From contig CABUOF010000059.1 in NCBI GenBank assembly GCA_902493125.1, positions 1 to 11,470 of the forward strand: a stretch of DNA of 11,470 nt. Direction: 5' to 3'. Within the stretch, counting starts at the first letter, position 1. Every line of letters starts with the position of its first letter. The stretch comes from an uncultured Collinsella sp. Lineage in GTDB: Bacteria > Actinomycetota > Coriobacteriia > Coriobacteriales > Coriobacteriaceae. Made by a program: the position numbers and the translations under genes. Below the pieces are notes generated by a model, which did no database searches, was not told where the DNA came from, and worked only from the letters and a program-made list of their open reading frames with translations. Shown piece by piece: positions 1 to 6,328 of the stretch.

Positions 1-55
1 GAGCACAACCTTGCCAAGGTTGGGGTCGCGGGTTCGAGCCCCGTTGTCCGCTCCA
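1..55 (+). tRNA. tRNA-Gly(GCC), 3' part; 5' end lies outside the window
   Basis: The visible part runs from the end of the D arm through the anticodon arm (stem CAACC/GGTTG, loop TTGCCAA, anticodon GCC), the T arm with GGTTCGAGCC, the acceptor 3' strand TGTCCGC, discriminator T and an encoded CCA. It is identical, base for base over all 55 visible positions, to the complete tRNA-Gly at 2267-2342. About 21 bases of the 5' side are missing because the window starts inside the gene. It decodes GGC and GGU glycine codons. Confidence 0.95.
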
Positions 56-63
56 ACTATCTT

Positions 64-90
64 ACGCGGTTCTAACGAACCGCGTTTTTT
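64..90 (+). terminator. Rho-independent terminator of the first tRNA-Gly
   Basis: ACGCGGTTC (64-72) pairs perfectly with GAACCGCGT (77-85) around the four-base loop TAAC and runs into a T tract (85-90). It starts eight bases after the tRNA CCA end, so it most likely ends the tRNA transcript and separates it from the GH13 gene. Confidence 0.9.
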
Positions 91-101
91 GTTGACGCTG
101 C

Positions 102-205
102 GCGAGCCCCGGGCACCCCATCTTGCCCCTCAATCGTCGGTCGCGTACATAAAGTACGCTTCCCTCCTCTTTCGCGGCAACCTGGGGCACCCGGAGCCCG
201 CTCGC
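102..205. repeat. Imperfect intergenic inverted repeat upstream of the GH13 gene
   Basis: GCGAGC at 102-107 can pair with GCTCGC at 200-205. Inside this, the GGGcaCCCC block (111-119) can face GGGGcaCCC (184-192). The centre holds a perfect small hairpin, GCGTAC (143-148) / GTACGC (154-159), around ATAAA. The arms are interrupted, so this is only a candidate folded element. It fills much of the 300-base gap before the GH13 start (91-391), in which no credible gene is visible. Confidence 0.35.
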
Positions 206-337
206 TGTCGTGGCCGGGAAAGTGGGTCTTCCGTTCTTTTCACTAATCGGTCGATTCGTCCCAGGAGGCTTGAACCCGAGAGGGGGCGATCGTTTTGGGG
301 CGTGGCTGCGGCGTTGTTTGTCGCGAATGTCCGCTTT

Positions 338-390
338 GGGCGTATCATCGTGGGCGTCTCGCATAACCTCGTTGCAAGGGAGATACGCCC
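338..390 (+). promoter_or_regulatory. Inverted repeat enclosing the ribosome binding site of the GH13 gene
   Basis: GGGCGTAT (338-345) is the exact reverse complement of ATACGCCC (383-390). The right arm ends one base before the ATG at 392, and the ribosome binding site AAGGGAG (376-382) lies directly against it inside the loop. If transcribed as one RNA, the fold could hinder translation start. A possible -10 (TATCAT, 343-348) with a weak TTGTCG 19 bases upstream overlaps the left arm. If that promoter is real, the arm would not be in the RNA and the repeat could instead be a protein site. Confidence 0.3.
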
Positions 391-391
391 C

Positions 392-2125
392 ATGGCTACA
401 GAAAAGTCTTCTTCGCGCTCATGGATGTCCGATGCCGCGATCTATCAGATCTACCCGCGCTCGTTTAAGGATTCGACTGGTTCGGGTCTGGGCGATATCG
501 CGGGCATTACCCAGCAGATGGACTATCTTGAGCGACTGGGTATCGAGGCCATCTGGCTGAGCCCGTTTTATCCATCGCCTCTTGTCGATGGCGGCTATGA
601 TGTGGCGGACTACTGCGATGTCGACCCGCGTCTCGGCTCGCTTGACGACTTCGATGACATGATCGCTGCGGCTCACGCGCGCGGCATCAAGGTCATCGTC
701 GACATCGTGCCCAACCATTCATCCAACCAGCACCCCTGGTTCAAAGCCGCTCTTGCCGCCGGCCCCGGATCGCCCGAGCGCGCCCGTTATATCTTCCGCG
801 ATGGTCGCGGCGAGCATGGCGAGCTGCCTCCCACCAATTGGAATGCCAACTTTGGCGGCCCCGCATGGACGCGTGTTGCGGACGGTCAGTGGTATCTGCA
901 CATGTTTACGCCCGAGCAACCGGACTTTGACTGGTCATGCCCCGAGGTTCATGCGCTCTTTTGCGACGTCCTGGCGTTTTGGAGCGATCGAGGCGTCGAC
1001 GGCTTTCGCATTGATGTGGCGCAGGGTCTCGCCAAGGATCTCGACCGCGATGACCTCGACCGGTGGCATCTCGCCGAGGGCGATGACATGGTTGACGACG
1101 GCACCCATCCGCTGTGGGACCGCAATGAGGTCCACGAGATCTATCGCGAGTGGCGCCGCGTGTTCGACCGCTATAATCCGCCGCGCAGTGCCGTTGCCGA
1201 GGCGTGGGTGCTGCCCGAGCGCCAGTATCTCTATGCGCGTCCCAGCGAGCTTGGCCAGACATTCAACTTTGAGTTTGCCAAGGCCACTTGGACCTATGAT
1301 GACATGCACACTGCAATCGAGAAGGGCTTGAAGGCAGCCGTCGAATCCGATTCCGCCTCGACCTGGGTACTCTCCAACCACGACGTGCCGCGCGTGGCGA
1401 CACGCTATGCCCTGCCGCAAATCAAGGCGACGCGCTACCACCAGATTGCGCTCGACTGGCTCTTACGCGACGGGTCGTCTTATGACGAGGACCGTGAACT
1501 CGGCGAGCGCCGCGCGCGGGCGGCCCTTTTGCTCGAGCTGGCGCTTCCGGGCTCGGCATACGTGTATCAGGGTGAGGAGCTCGGCCTTTTTGAGGTGGCT
1601 GACATCCCGTGGGCTGCACTCGAAGATCCTACTGCGACCAATACGCGCGGACCGAAGCGTGAGAAGGGGCGCGACGGCTGCCGTGTGCCCCTGCCGTGGG
1701 TGGCGGCGGACGATCCCGCGCAGGGCGGATCGTTTGGGTTTTCGCCGGCAGACGCCGATGCAGCGCCCCATCTGCCGCAACCTGCATGGTTTTCCGATTA
1801 CGCTGCCGATAGGGAAGAAGCGGACCCGACATCGATGCTTGCGCTCTATCGTGACGCCCTCTGGCTTCGGCGCAAGCTGCGCGGTTGCGCCAACGATCTT
1901 GCGTGGCTCGATCTTGACGGGCGCACCGGTCTTGCGGATGGTGCCGAGGGCGCCGAGGGCGGCGTTATCGCCTATCGCCGCGACAACGGCTGGGCGTGTG
2001 TGACGAACTTCGGCGCAGCACCCGTGGAGCTGCCGGCGGGCAGGGTCCTGCTCACCTCATCACCGCTTGCAGACGGCAGGCTCGCGCAGGACAGCTCTGC
2101 CTGGATCATGCTCGGTGAGATGTAG
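392..2125 (+). CDS. GH13 alpha-glucosidase (oligo-1,6-glucosidase / alpha-glucosidase group)
   Basis: This is a 577-residue cytoplasmic glycoside hydrolase that should release glucose from alpha-linked oligosaccharides such as maltose or isomaltose-type sugars. The (beta/alpha)8 motifs are all present: DIVPNHSS (residues 104-111), QPDFDW (176-181), GFRIDVAQG with nucleophile D208, AVAEAW with acid/base E270, and SNHD with stabiliser D331. A later GRDGCRVPLPW block (426-436) is typical of actinobacterial alpha-glucosidases. There is no signal peptide. Length fits the family (about 530-580). The reading frame is open upstream to position 11, but the ATG at 392 has AAGGGAG nine bases ahead and the conserved sequence begins just after it. 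No transporter or regulator is adjacent, so the exact substrate is not shown. No clear terminator follows. The gene stands alone between two tRNA-Gly genes. Confidence 0.93.
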   Translation: MATEKSSSRSWMSDAAIYQIYPRSFKDSTGSGLGDIAGITQQMDYLERLGIEAIWLSPFYPSPLVDGGYDVADYCDVDPRLGSLDDFDDMIAAAHARGIKVIVDIVPNHSSNQHPWFKAALAAGPGSPERARYIFRDGRGEHGELPPTNWNANFGGPAWTRVADGQWYLHMFTPEQPDFDWSCPEVHALFCDVLAFWSDRGVDGFRIDVAQGLAKDLDRDDLDRWHLAEGDDMVDDGTHPLWDRNEVHEIYREWRRVFDRYNPPRSAVAEAWVLPERQYLYARPSELGQTFNFEFAKATWTYDDMHTAIEKGLKAAVESDSASTWVLSNHDVPRVATRYALPQIKATRYHQIALDWLLRDGSSYDEDRELGERRARAALLLELALPGSAYVYQGEELGLFEVADIPWAALEDPTATNTRGPKREKGRDGCRVPLPWVAADDPAQGGSFGFSPADADAAPHLPQPAWFSDYAADREEADPTSMLALYRDALWLRRKLRGCANDLAWLDLDGRTGLADGAEGAEGGVIAYRRDNGWACVTNFGAAPVELPAGRVLLTSSPLADGRLAQDSSAWIMLGEM

Positions 2126-2225
2126 GGGTCTCTTGCGGCGAGATTGCGTTTGCCCGCGCCTTCCGTGGTGGCTGATGTCTTCGCGAGGTTCGCGAGGGCG
2201 TTGCAAAACTTTTTAAAAAAAGTTC

Positions 2226-2254
2226 TTGCATAGGATGCGGGCATCACGTAAGAT
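2226..2254 (+). promoter_or_regulatory. Promoter of the tRNA-Gly/tRNA-Val unit
   Basis: TTGCAT (2226-2231) and TAAGAT (2249-2254) are separated by 17 bases, giving a predicted start near 2261, about six bases before the tRNA. An A/T-rich tract directly upstream (about 2205-2224, with AACTTTTT facing AAAAAAAGTT) resembles an UP element, as expected for a stable-RNA promoter. Confidence 0.75.
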
Positions 2255-2266
2255 TAATCCTCGTAA

Positions 2267-2342
2267 GCGGACATGGCTCAGTTGGTAGAGCACAACCTTG
2301 CCAAGGTTGGGGTCGCGGGTTCGAGCCCCGTTGTCCGCTCCA
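2267..2342 (+). tRNA. tRNA-Gly(GCC)
   Basis: This is a complete 76-base cloverleaf. The acceptor GCGGACA (2267-2273) pairs with TGTCCGC (2332-2338). The anticodon stem CAACC/GGTTG encloses TTGCCAA with GCC at 2300-2302, and the T arm GCGGGTTCGAGCCCCG region is canonical. Discriminator T and an encoded CCA end the gene. It is identical to the partial copy at the window start over 55 bases. tRNA-Val follows three bases later and is probably co-transcribed. Confidence 0.97.
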
Positions 2343-2345
2343 TTT

Positions 2346-2420
2346 GGGCGTTTAGCTCAGGGGGAGAGCGCTTCCCTGACACGGAAGAGGTCAGAAGTTC
2401 AAATCTTCTAACGCCCACCA
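2346..2420 (+). tRNA. tRNA-Val(GAC)
   Basis: This is a complete 75-base cloverleaf. The acceptor GGGCGTT (2346-2352) pairs with AACGCCC (2410-2416). The D stem is GCTC/GAGC. The anticodon stem CTTCC/GGAAG has loop CTGACAC with anticodon GAC at 2378-2380. The T stem AGAAG/CTTCT has loop TTCAAAT, and ACCA is encoded. It reads GUC and GUU valine codons. It is three bases behind tRNA-Gly and shares its promoter and terminator. Confidence 0.96.
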
Positions 2421-2428
2421 AATGTTCG

Positions 2429-2465
2429 CAGCTCAGAGGCTATGTCCTCTGGGCTGTTTTGTTTT
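2429..2465 (+). terminator. Rho-independent terminator of the tRNA unit
   Basis: CAGCTCAGAGG (2429-2439) pairs with CCTCTGGGCTG (2446-2456) with a single T-G wobble and a six-base loop. TTTTGTTTT (2457-2465) follows. It lies eight bases beyond the tRNA-Val CCA. Confidence 0.9.
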
Positions 2466-2759
2466 GCTACCAAGCACGCCGTCAAATATGCCACCAAATA
2501 TTGATCCAAGGTCCCCGTAGAGGTGCCGGCAGATTGCATACGTTCTGGCCGACCGTGACCGCAACATGTTGGTCAAGCATAATCTTTTGGATTCTTTTGG
2601 CGTGAGCGGCTTGGTTTTGGTAGGATTTGTCGGCGGCTTGACTAAGGGGGTTTTATAACTGCCATGCAGGTAGCCGTGTTGGTAACGTTTTACCGACTTG
2701 CCAAGAACCCCTCATAATTAATGCGTCTGCAAAATGACTAATTGCTTTGACCTGCTGAA
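2466..2759. other. Non-coding stretch between the tRNA terminator and the nrdD operator
   Basis: No credible gene is seen on either strand. The segment is less GC-rich than its surroundings. It contains a short direct repeat CAAATAT (2483-2489) with CAAATATT (2495-2502), a tandem CTTTTGG (2584-2590, 2594-2600), and a possible folded element at 2645-2712 described separately. A weak promoter-like pair, TTGGCG (2597-2602) and TAGGAT (2621-2626) with an 18-base spacer, would read into that element. Confidence 0.5.
2645..2712 (+). other. Candidate three-way-junction RNA structure
   Basis: An outer stem can form between AGGGG-(G)-TT (2645-2652) and AACCCCT (2706-2712), with one bulged G. Two hairpins sit inside: CTGC/GCAG around CAT (2659-2669), and GTTGGTAA/TTACCGAC around CGTT (2678-2697, one T-G wobble). 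No known riboswitch or ncRNA family was recognised. There is no U tract after it. It may be an RNA, part of the nrdD control region, or chance. Confidence 0.25.
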
Positions 2760-2775
2760 ACACTATATGTTGTGT
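2760..2775 (+). promoter_or_regulatory. NrdR box-like operator
   Basis: ACACTATATGTTGTGT is a near-palindromic 16-mer that closely matches the known NrdR box consensus (acaCwAtATaTwGtgt). NrdR is the ATP-cone/zinc-ribbon repressor of ribonucleotide reductase genes in most bacteria. The box is directly in front of the -35 of the nrdD promoter. NrdR sites usually come in pairs. The only candidate partner is degenerate (2794-2809, about 9 of 16 matches, start-to-start 34), and it covers the -10. nrdR itself is not in the window. Confidence 0.8.
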
Positions 2776-2805
2776 TTGACCTAAAAAAAGAATACAGGAT
2801 ATAGA
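2776..2805 (+). promoter_or_regulatory. Promoter of nrdD
   Basis: TTGACC (2776-2781) and TATAGA (2800-2805) are spaced by 18 bases, so transcription should start near 2812. The -35 abuts the NrdR box, which fits repression by NrdR. This promoter gives an untranslated leader of about 220 bases before the nrdD ATG at 3032. That leader (2812-3031) has a few short stems, for example CAGGG/CCCTG near 2960-2980, but no recognised riboswitch. Confidence 0.65.
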
Positions 2806-3031
2806 TGCCTCTTTGTCGTATGATAGATGGCGGACAGAGAACGAGAACCTTATTCGCCCCATTTGGATAGATCTTTGAGCCCCTTGATTGGCTGCGAGGA
2901 TTGTCCGCATGAGGGACTATGGTTATCGAGAACACAGATTGCGCGACGGCGCCGCAAGACAGGGGCACGCCCTGCCGGGCATCGTTTGGCTCTGAAGCGC
3001 AATGAGACTACGACGCGAAAGAGGCAAGAGG

Positions 3032-5254
3032 ATGAAGATCATCAAGCGCAGCGGCACCGAGGTTGTCTTTGACATCGATAAGATCGTCAATGCCATCCGT
3101 GCCGCAAACTTGGAGGTCGAGGAGAGCTCTCGTCTTACCGACCGCCAGGTGGTTTACGCGGCACAAAACGTCGCCGAGGCATGCGAGAACGCGGGCCACA
3201 CCGTGTCGGTCGAGGAGATTCAGGATTTGGTCGAGGACGAGATCATGCGTCTCGACTGCTACGAGGTTGCCCGCCACTACATCATCTATCGCTATGTTCA
3301 GAGCCTGAAGCGCCAGAAGAACACGACCGATGACAAGATCCTGTCGCTGATCGAGTGCAACAACGAAGAGGTTAAGCAGGAGAACTCCAACAAGAACCCG
3401 ACCGTCAATTCCGTTCAGCGTGACTACATGGCCGGCGAGATCTCCAAGGACCTGACCCAGCGTGTGCTGCTGCCCCAGGAGATTGTGGATGCTCACAATG
3501 AGGGTCTGATTCACTTCCATGATTCGGACTACTTTGCCCAGCACATGCATAACTGCGACCTGGTGAATCTGGAGGATATGCTCCAGAACGGCACTGTTAT
3601 TTCGGGCACGCTGATCGAGAAGCCGCACAGCTTCTCGACCGCGTGCAACATCGCGACGCAGATCATCGCTCAGGTTGCTTCCTCCCAGTACGGTGGCCAG
3701 TCGATTTCGCTGACCCATCTTGCCCCGTTCGTCGAGGTGAGCCGTCAAAAGATTCGCGGCGAGGTCGCCCGCGAGCTCGAGGAGCTTGGCGTTTCCGCAT
3801 CTCCCGAAAAGGTCCGCGAGGTTGTTGAGGACCGCCTGCGTGACGAGATCCGTCGCGGCGTCCAGACGATCCAGTATCAGGTCGTGACCCTTATGACCAC
3901 CAACGGCCAGGCGCCGTTCGTGACGGTCTTCATGTATCTCAACGAGGCTCGCTCAGCGCAGGAGAAGCACGACCTTGCCATGATCGTGGAGGAGACGCTC
4001 CGTCAGCGCTATGAGGGCGTTAAGAACGAGGCCGGCGTGTGGATCACTCCGGCATTCCCCAAGCTTATCTATGTACTCGAGGACGATAACGTTCACGAGA
4101 ATTCCCCGTACTTCTACCTGACCCAGCTGGCTGCCAAGTGCACCGCCAAGCGCATGGTGCCCGACTACATCTCCGAGAAGAAGATGCGCGAGCTCAAGCT
4201 GTCTAAGGGCGAGACCGCTGGCAACGGCGATTGCTACACCTGCATGGGTTGCCGCAGCTTCTTGACGCCCGACCGCTCCGGTAACGGATTTAACAATGTG
4301 GCCAACGCGCTGAACTATGACCCGAACAAGCCCAAGTACTACGGTCGCTTTAACCAGGGCGTTGTGACCATCAACCTGCCCGATGTCGCGCTGAGCTCGC
4401 ATCAGGACATGGACAAGTTCTGGAAAATCTTCGACGAGCGCCTCGAGCTGTGCCACCGCGCCCTGCTGTGCCGTCATGAGCGTCTGATGGGTACGCTTTC
4501 GGATGCCGCACCGATTCTTTGGCAGTACGGTGCCCTCGCCCGCCTGAAGAAGGGCGAGACGATCGACAAGCTGCTCGTGGGCGGCTATTCCACCATCAGC
4601 CTGGGGTATGCCGGCCTGTATGAGTGCGTCAAGTACATGACGGGCCACAGCCACACCGAGAAGGAGGGCACGCCCTTTGCCATGGCCGTCATGCAGCGTA
4701 TGAACGATAAGTGCGCCGAGTGGAAGGCCGAAAGCGATATTGACTTCTCACTGTACGGTACCCCGCTTGAGTCGACGACTTACAAGTTCGCCAAGTGCCT
4801 GCAGCGTCGTTTTGGCATCATCCCGGGCGTGACGGACAAGGGCTACATCACCAACAGCTACCACGTCCACGTGTCCGAGGAGATTGACGCATTCGACAAG
4901 CTCAAGTTCGAGGGCATGTTCCAGCAGCTTTCGCCGGGCGGTGCCATTTCCTACGTCGAGGTTCCCAACATGCAGGACAACCTCAAGGCTGTCATCCGCG
5001 TGATGCAGTACATCTACGACAACATCATGTACGCCGAGCTCAACACCAAGAGCGATTATTGCCAGGTGTGCGGCTACGATGGCGAGATCAAGATTGTCGA
5101 GGACGATGGCAAGCTGGTGTGGGAGTGCCCCAACTGCGGCAATCGTGACCAGGAGAAGATGAATGTCGCCCGTCGCACGTGCGGCTACATCGGTACCCAG
5201 TTCTGGAACCAGGGTCGAACCGAGGAGATCCGCGACCGCGTGCTGCATCTCTAA
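3032..5254 (+). CDS. nrdD: Anaerobic (class III) ribonucleoside-triphosphate reductase
   Basis: The 740-residue protein reduces ribonucleoside triphosphates to dNTPs under anoxia, using a glycyl radical. An ATP-cone regulatory domain occupies about residues 1-95. The glycyl-radical reductase core follows, with CYTCMGCRSF containing C401, C404 and C407; the MGCRSF segment is where the thiyl-forming cysteine lies. The C-terminal zinc site is C677-x2-C680 and C699-x2-C702. The radical loop RRTCGYIG has glycine G718. The sequence GTQFWNQGRTEEI is typical of the Gram-positive type. An in-frame ATG lies ten codons upstream (3002), but 3032 has GAAAGAGG seven bases ahead and the ATP cone starts there. 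Tandem in-frame TAA TAA stops end it. The activase nrdG is downstream in the same direction. Confidence 0.97.
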   Translation: MKIIKRSGTEVVFDIDKIVNAIRAANLEVEESSRLTDRQVVYAAQNVAEACENAGHTVSVEEIQDLVEDEIMRLDCYEVARHYIIYRYVQSLKRQKNTTDDKILSLIECNNEEVKQENSNKNPTVNSVQRDYMAGEISKDLTQRVLLPQEIVDAHNEGLIHFHDSDYFAQHMHNCDLVNLEDMLQNGTVISGTLIEKPHSFSTACNIATQIIAQVASSQYGGQSISLTHLAPFVEVSRQKIRGEVARELEELGVSASPEKVREVVEDRLRDEIRRGVQTIQYQVVTLMTTNGQAPFVTVFMYLNEARSAQEKHDLAMIVEETLRQRYEGVKNEAGVWITPAFPKLIYVLEDDNVHENSPYFYLTQLAAKCTAKRMVPDYISEKKMRELKLSKGETAGNGDCYTCMGCRSFLTPDRSGNGFNNVANALNYDPNKPKYYGRFNQGVVTINLPDVALSSHQDMDKFWKIFDERLELCHRALLCRHERLMGTLSDAAPILWQYGALARLKKGETIDKLLVGGYSTISLGYAGLYECVKYMTGHSHTEKEGTPFAMAVMQRMNDKCAEWKAESDIDFSLYGTPLESTTYKFAKCLQRRFGIIPGVTDKGYITNSYHVHVSEEIDAFDKLKFEGMFQQLSPGGAISYVEVPNMQDNLKAVIRVMQYIYDNIMYAELNTKSDYCQVCGYDGEIKIVEDDGKLVWECPNCGNRDQEKMNVARRTCGYIGTQFWNQGRTEEIRDRVLHL

Positions 5255-5265
5255 TAACCATCCCA

Positions 5266-5403
5266 GGCCGCTCCGTAGCGAGGCCCCGGGCCTTTACTCG
5301 CTATTTCGGACAGTCCTGGCTCACGACGGAGGCGCCACTGACGCCTCCTGTTCGTGCGGAACTCATATCGAGCAAAGGCCCGGGGCCTCGCTACGGGGCA
5401 GCC
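5266..5403. repeat. Large palindromic intergenic element 1
   Basis: A perfect 23-base arm at 5273-5295 (beginning CCGTAGCGAGG) pairs with its exact reverse complement at 5374-5396. The pairing extends to 5266/5403 with one wobble and one mismatch. The interior carries CTCG/CGAG (5297-5300 / 5369-5372) and a hairpin GGAGGCG (5328-5334) / CGCCTCC (5342-5348), flanked by CACGAC/GTTCGTG-type pairing. The whole could form a cruciform or a stem-loop of about 138 bases. There is no T tract on either side, so it is not a standard terminator. It resembles a REP or MITE-like intergenic repeat, but copies elsewhere cannot be checked here. Confidence 0.75.
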
Positions 5404-5581
5404 AAGTTGATGTAGCTGAGATGCAGCATGCGGCCTGCTCACTCCTCGAAGTTCTTAGCGGAAATGAGTTGACTTGCAACAACGCTTTGCTTGCGATGGC
5501 GGTTGAGCTGCAACAAAGTTTTTATTGGACCTCGAACCCTATACTCGATGTTCGCTTCGTTCATTGAGTTACCCTTTGCAT
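5404..5581. other. Spacer between the two palindromes, with a possible nrdG promoter
   Basis: No gene is seen here. A good -10 hexamer TATACT lies at 5540-5545, but no clear -35 is at the right distance (AGTTTT at 5517-5522 is weak). If used, transcription would start near 5552 and give a leader containing the second palindrome. TGCAACAA occurs twice (5475-5482 and 5509-5516). No NrdR box was found in this spacer. Confidence 0.35.
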
Positions 5582-5665
5582 GAGGCCGGGACATATCGTC
5601 CCGCCCGCAGTTTCGCAGGCCGAAGGCCGAGAATGTTTGAGGACGGGATGATATGTCCCGGCCTC
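5582..5665. repeat. Large palindromic intergenic element 2, just upstream of nrdG
   Basis: The 22-base arm at 5582-5603 (GAGGCCGGGACATATCGTC...) pairs with 5644-5665 with a single G-T wobble. Two further G-C pairs follow one mismatch inward. The interior (about 35 bases) includes a small GGCCGAAGGCC hairpin. Its sequence is unrelated to element 1. The right arm ends 15 bases before the nrdG ATG, and the ribosome binding site GGGAG (5668-5672) starts two bases after it. It could protect an RNA end, influence nrdG translation, or be a repeat insertion. Confidence 0.75.
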
Positions 5666-5680
5666 CCGGGAGAGTTACCT

Positions 5681-6262
5681 ATGAACTACGCGAACATTAA
5701 ATATTTCGACATTGCTGATGGAGAAGGCGTTCGTACTTCTCTGTTTGTGAGCGGGTGCCGTCGTGGGTGCAAGAATTGCTTTAACTCTGTCGCGTGGGAC
5801 TTTGCTGCGGGCGAGCCGTTTGATCGTGCCGTCGAAGACAAGATTATCGAGAGCCTCGACCATCCCTTTATCGATGGTCTGACGATTTTGGGCGGCGAGC
5901 CTATGGAACCTGAGAATCAGGCGGGACTCGTTGAGTTTGTCGAGCGTGTTCGTGAGGCTTATCCCGTGGAGTCGGGGAAGACCATTTGGTGCTTTACCGG
6001 TGACGTGCTCGAGGAGCTTATGCGGGGCGGTCGTCATCATACCGAGGTGACGGACCGCATCCTTGCCTGCCTCGATATGTTGGTGGATGGCCCGTTTGTT
6101 CAGGATCTGTATGATATCTCATTGCGTTTTAGGGGCTCGAGCAACCAGCGCGTGATCGATATGAACGCTACGCGCGCCCGTGCTGAGCGCGAGGGCGTTG
6201 CGCTTTGTGATGCGGTTGAACTTTGGCGTGATGATCCGGTCTATTCGACCCATACTATGTAG
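5681..6262 (+). CDS. nrdG: Anaerobic ribonucleotide reductase activase (radical SAM)
   Basis: The 193-residue radical SAM protein installs the glycyl radical on NrdD using S-adenosylmethionine and a [4Fe-4S] cluster. The cluster motif is C26-x3-C30-x2-C33 (CRRGCKNC), and the SAM-binding GGEP is at 71-74. The opening NYANIKYFDIADGEGVRTSLFVSGC is characteristic of NrdG. Length is slightly above the usual 155-180. The start at 5681 has GGGAG eight bases ahead; the frame is open further upstream through the palindrome, but that part has no NrdG similarity. It is 426 bases from nrdD, farther than in most nrdDG operons, so it may have its own promoter or depend on read-through. Confidence 0.95.
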   Translation: MNYANIKYFDIADGEGVRTSLFVSGCRRGCKNCFNSVAWDFAAGEPFDRAVEDKIIESLDHPFIDGLTILGGEPMEPENQAGLVEFVERVREAYPVESGKTIWCFTGDVLEELMRGGRHHTEVTDRILACLDMLVDGPFVQDLYDISLRFRGSSNQRVIDMNATRARAEREGVALCDAVELWRDDPVYSTHTM

Positions 6263-6263
6263 C

Positions 6264-6294
6264 TTGTGGTCGATGCTGGAGGGCGTGGTACCAT
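6264..6294 (+). promoter_or_regulatory. Weak promoter candidate for the folE cluster
   Basis: TTGTGG (6264-6269) and TACCAT (6289-6294) are separated by 19 bases, a longer than usual spacing. It sits in the 66-base gap between nrdG and folE. The folate genes could equally be read from the nrdG transcript, since no terminator is visible in the gap. Confidence 0.25.
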
Positions 6295-6328
6295 AGCGCG
6301 AACGTGAAATCGGAAAAGTGAGGCCCAG

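Noticed and set aside
11..391. Upstream in-frame extension of the GH13 reading frame into the tRNA and its terminator
   Set aside because: It runs through the tRNA-Gly and a strong terminator, has no family similarity, and a good ribosome binding site supports the ATG at 392.
2205..2224. AACTTTTT/AAAAAAAGTT as a terminator of the GH13 gene
   Set aside because: The stem is only A-T pairs and is not followed by a T tract; its position just before the tRNA promoter fits an UP element better.
2483..2502. CAAATAT direct repeats near tRNA-Val as a possible phage attachment arm site or CRISPR-like repeat
   Set aside because: There are only two short copies, with no integrase, no duplicated tRNA-Val 3' end and no regular spacer array.
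2273..2605. Open frame of 110 codons over the tRNA-Gly/tRNA-Val genes
   Set aside because: It is a reading of two tRNA genes and a terminator, so it is spurious.
2827..3072. 81-codon frame upstream of and overlapping nrdD
   Set aside because: It has no ribosome binding site, its composition is basic and low-complexity, and it overlaps the nrdD start in another frame. It is more likely untranslated leader.
3008..3748. 246-codon minus-strand frame inside nrdD
   Set aside because: It mirrors the codon pattern of nrdD and is rich in Leu/Val/Asp without motifs; antisense shadow.
5163..5567. Frames crossing the palindrome after nrdD, on both strands
   Set aside because: The two strands give similar peptides because the DNA is palindromic; no start signals or domain.
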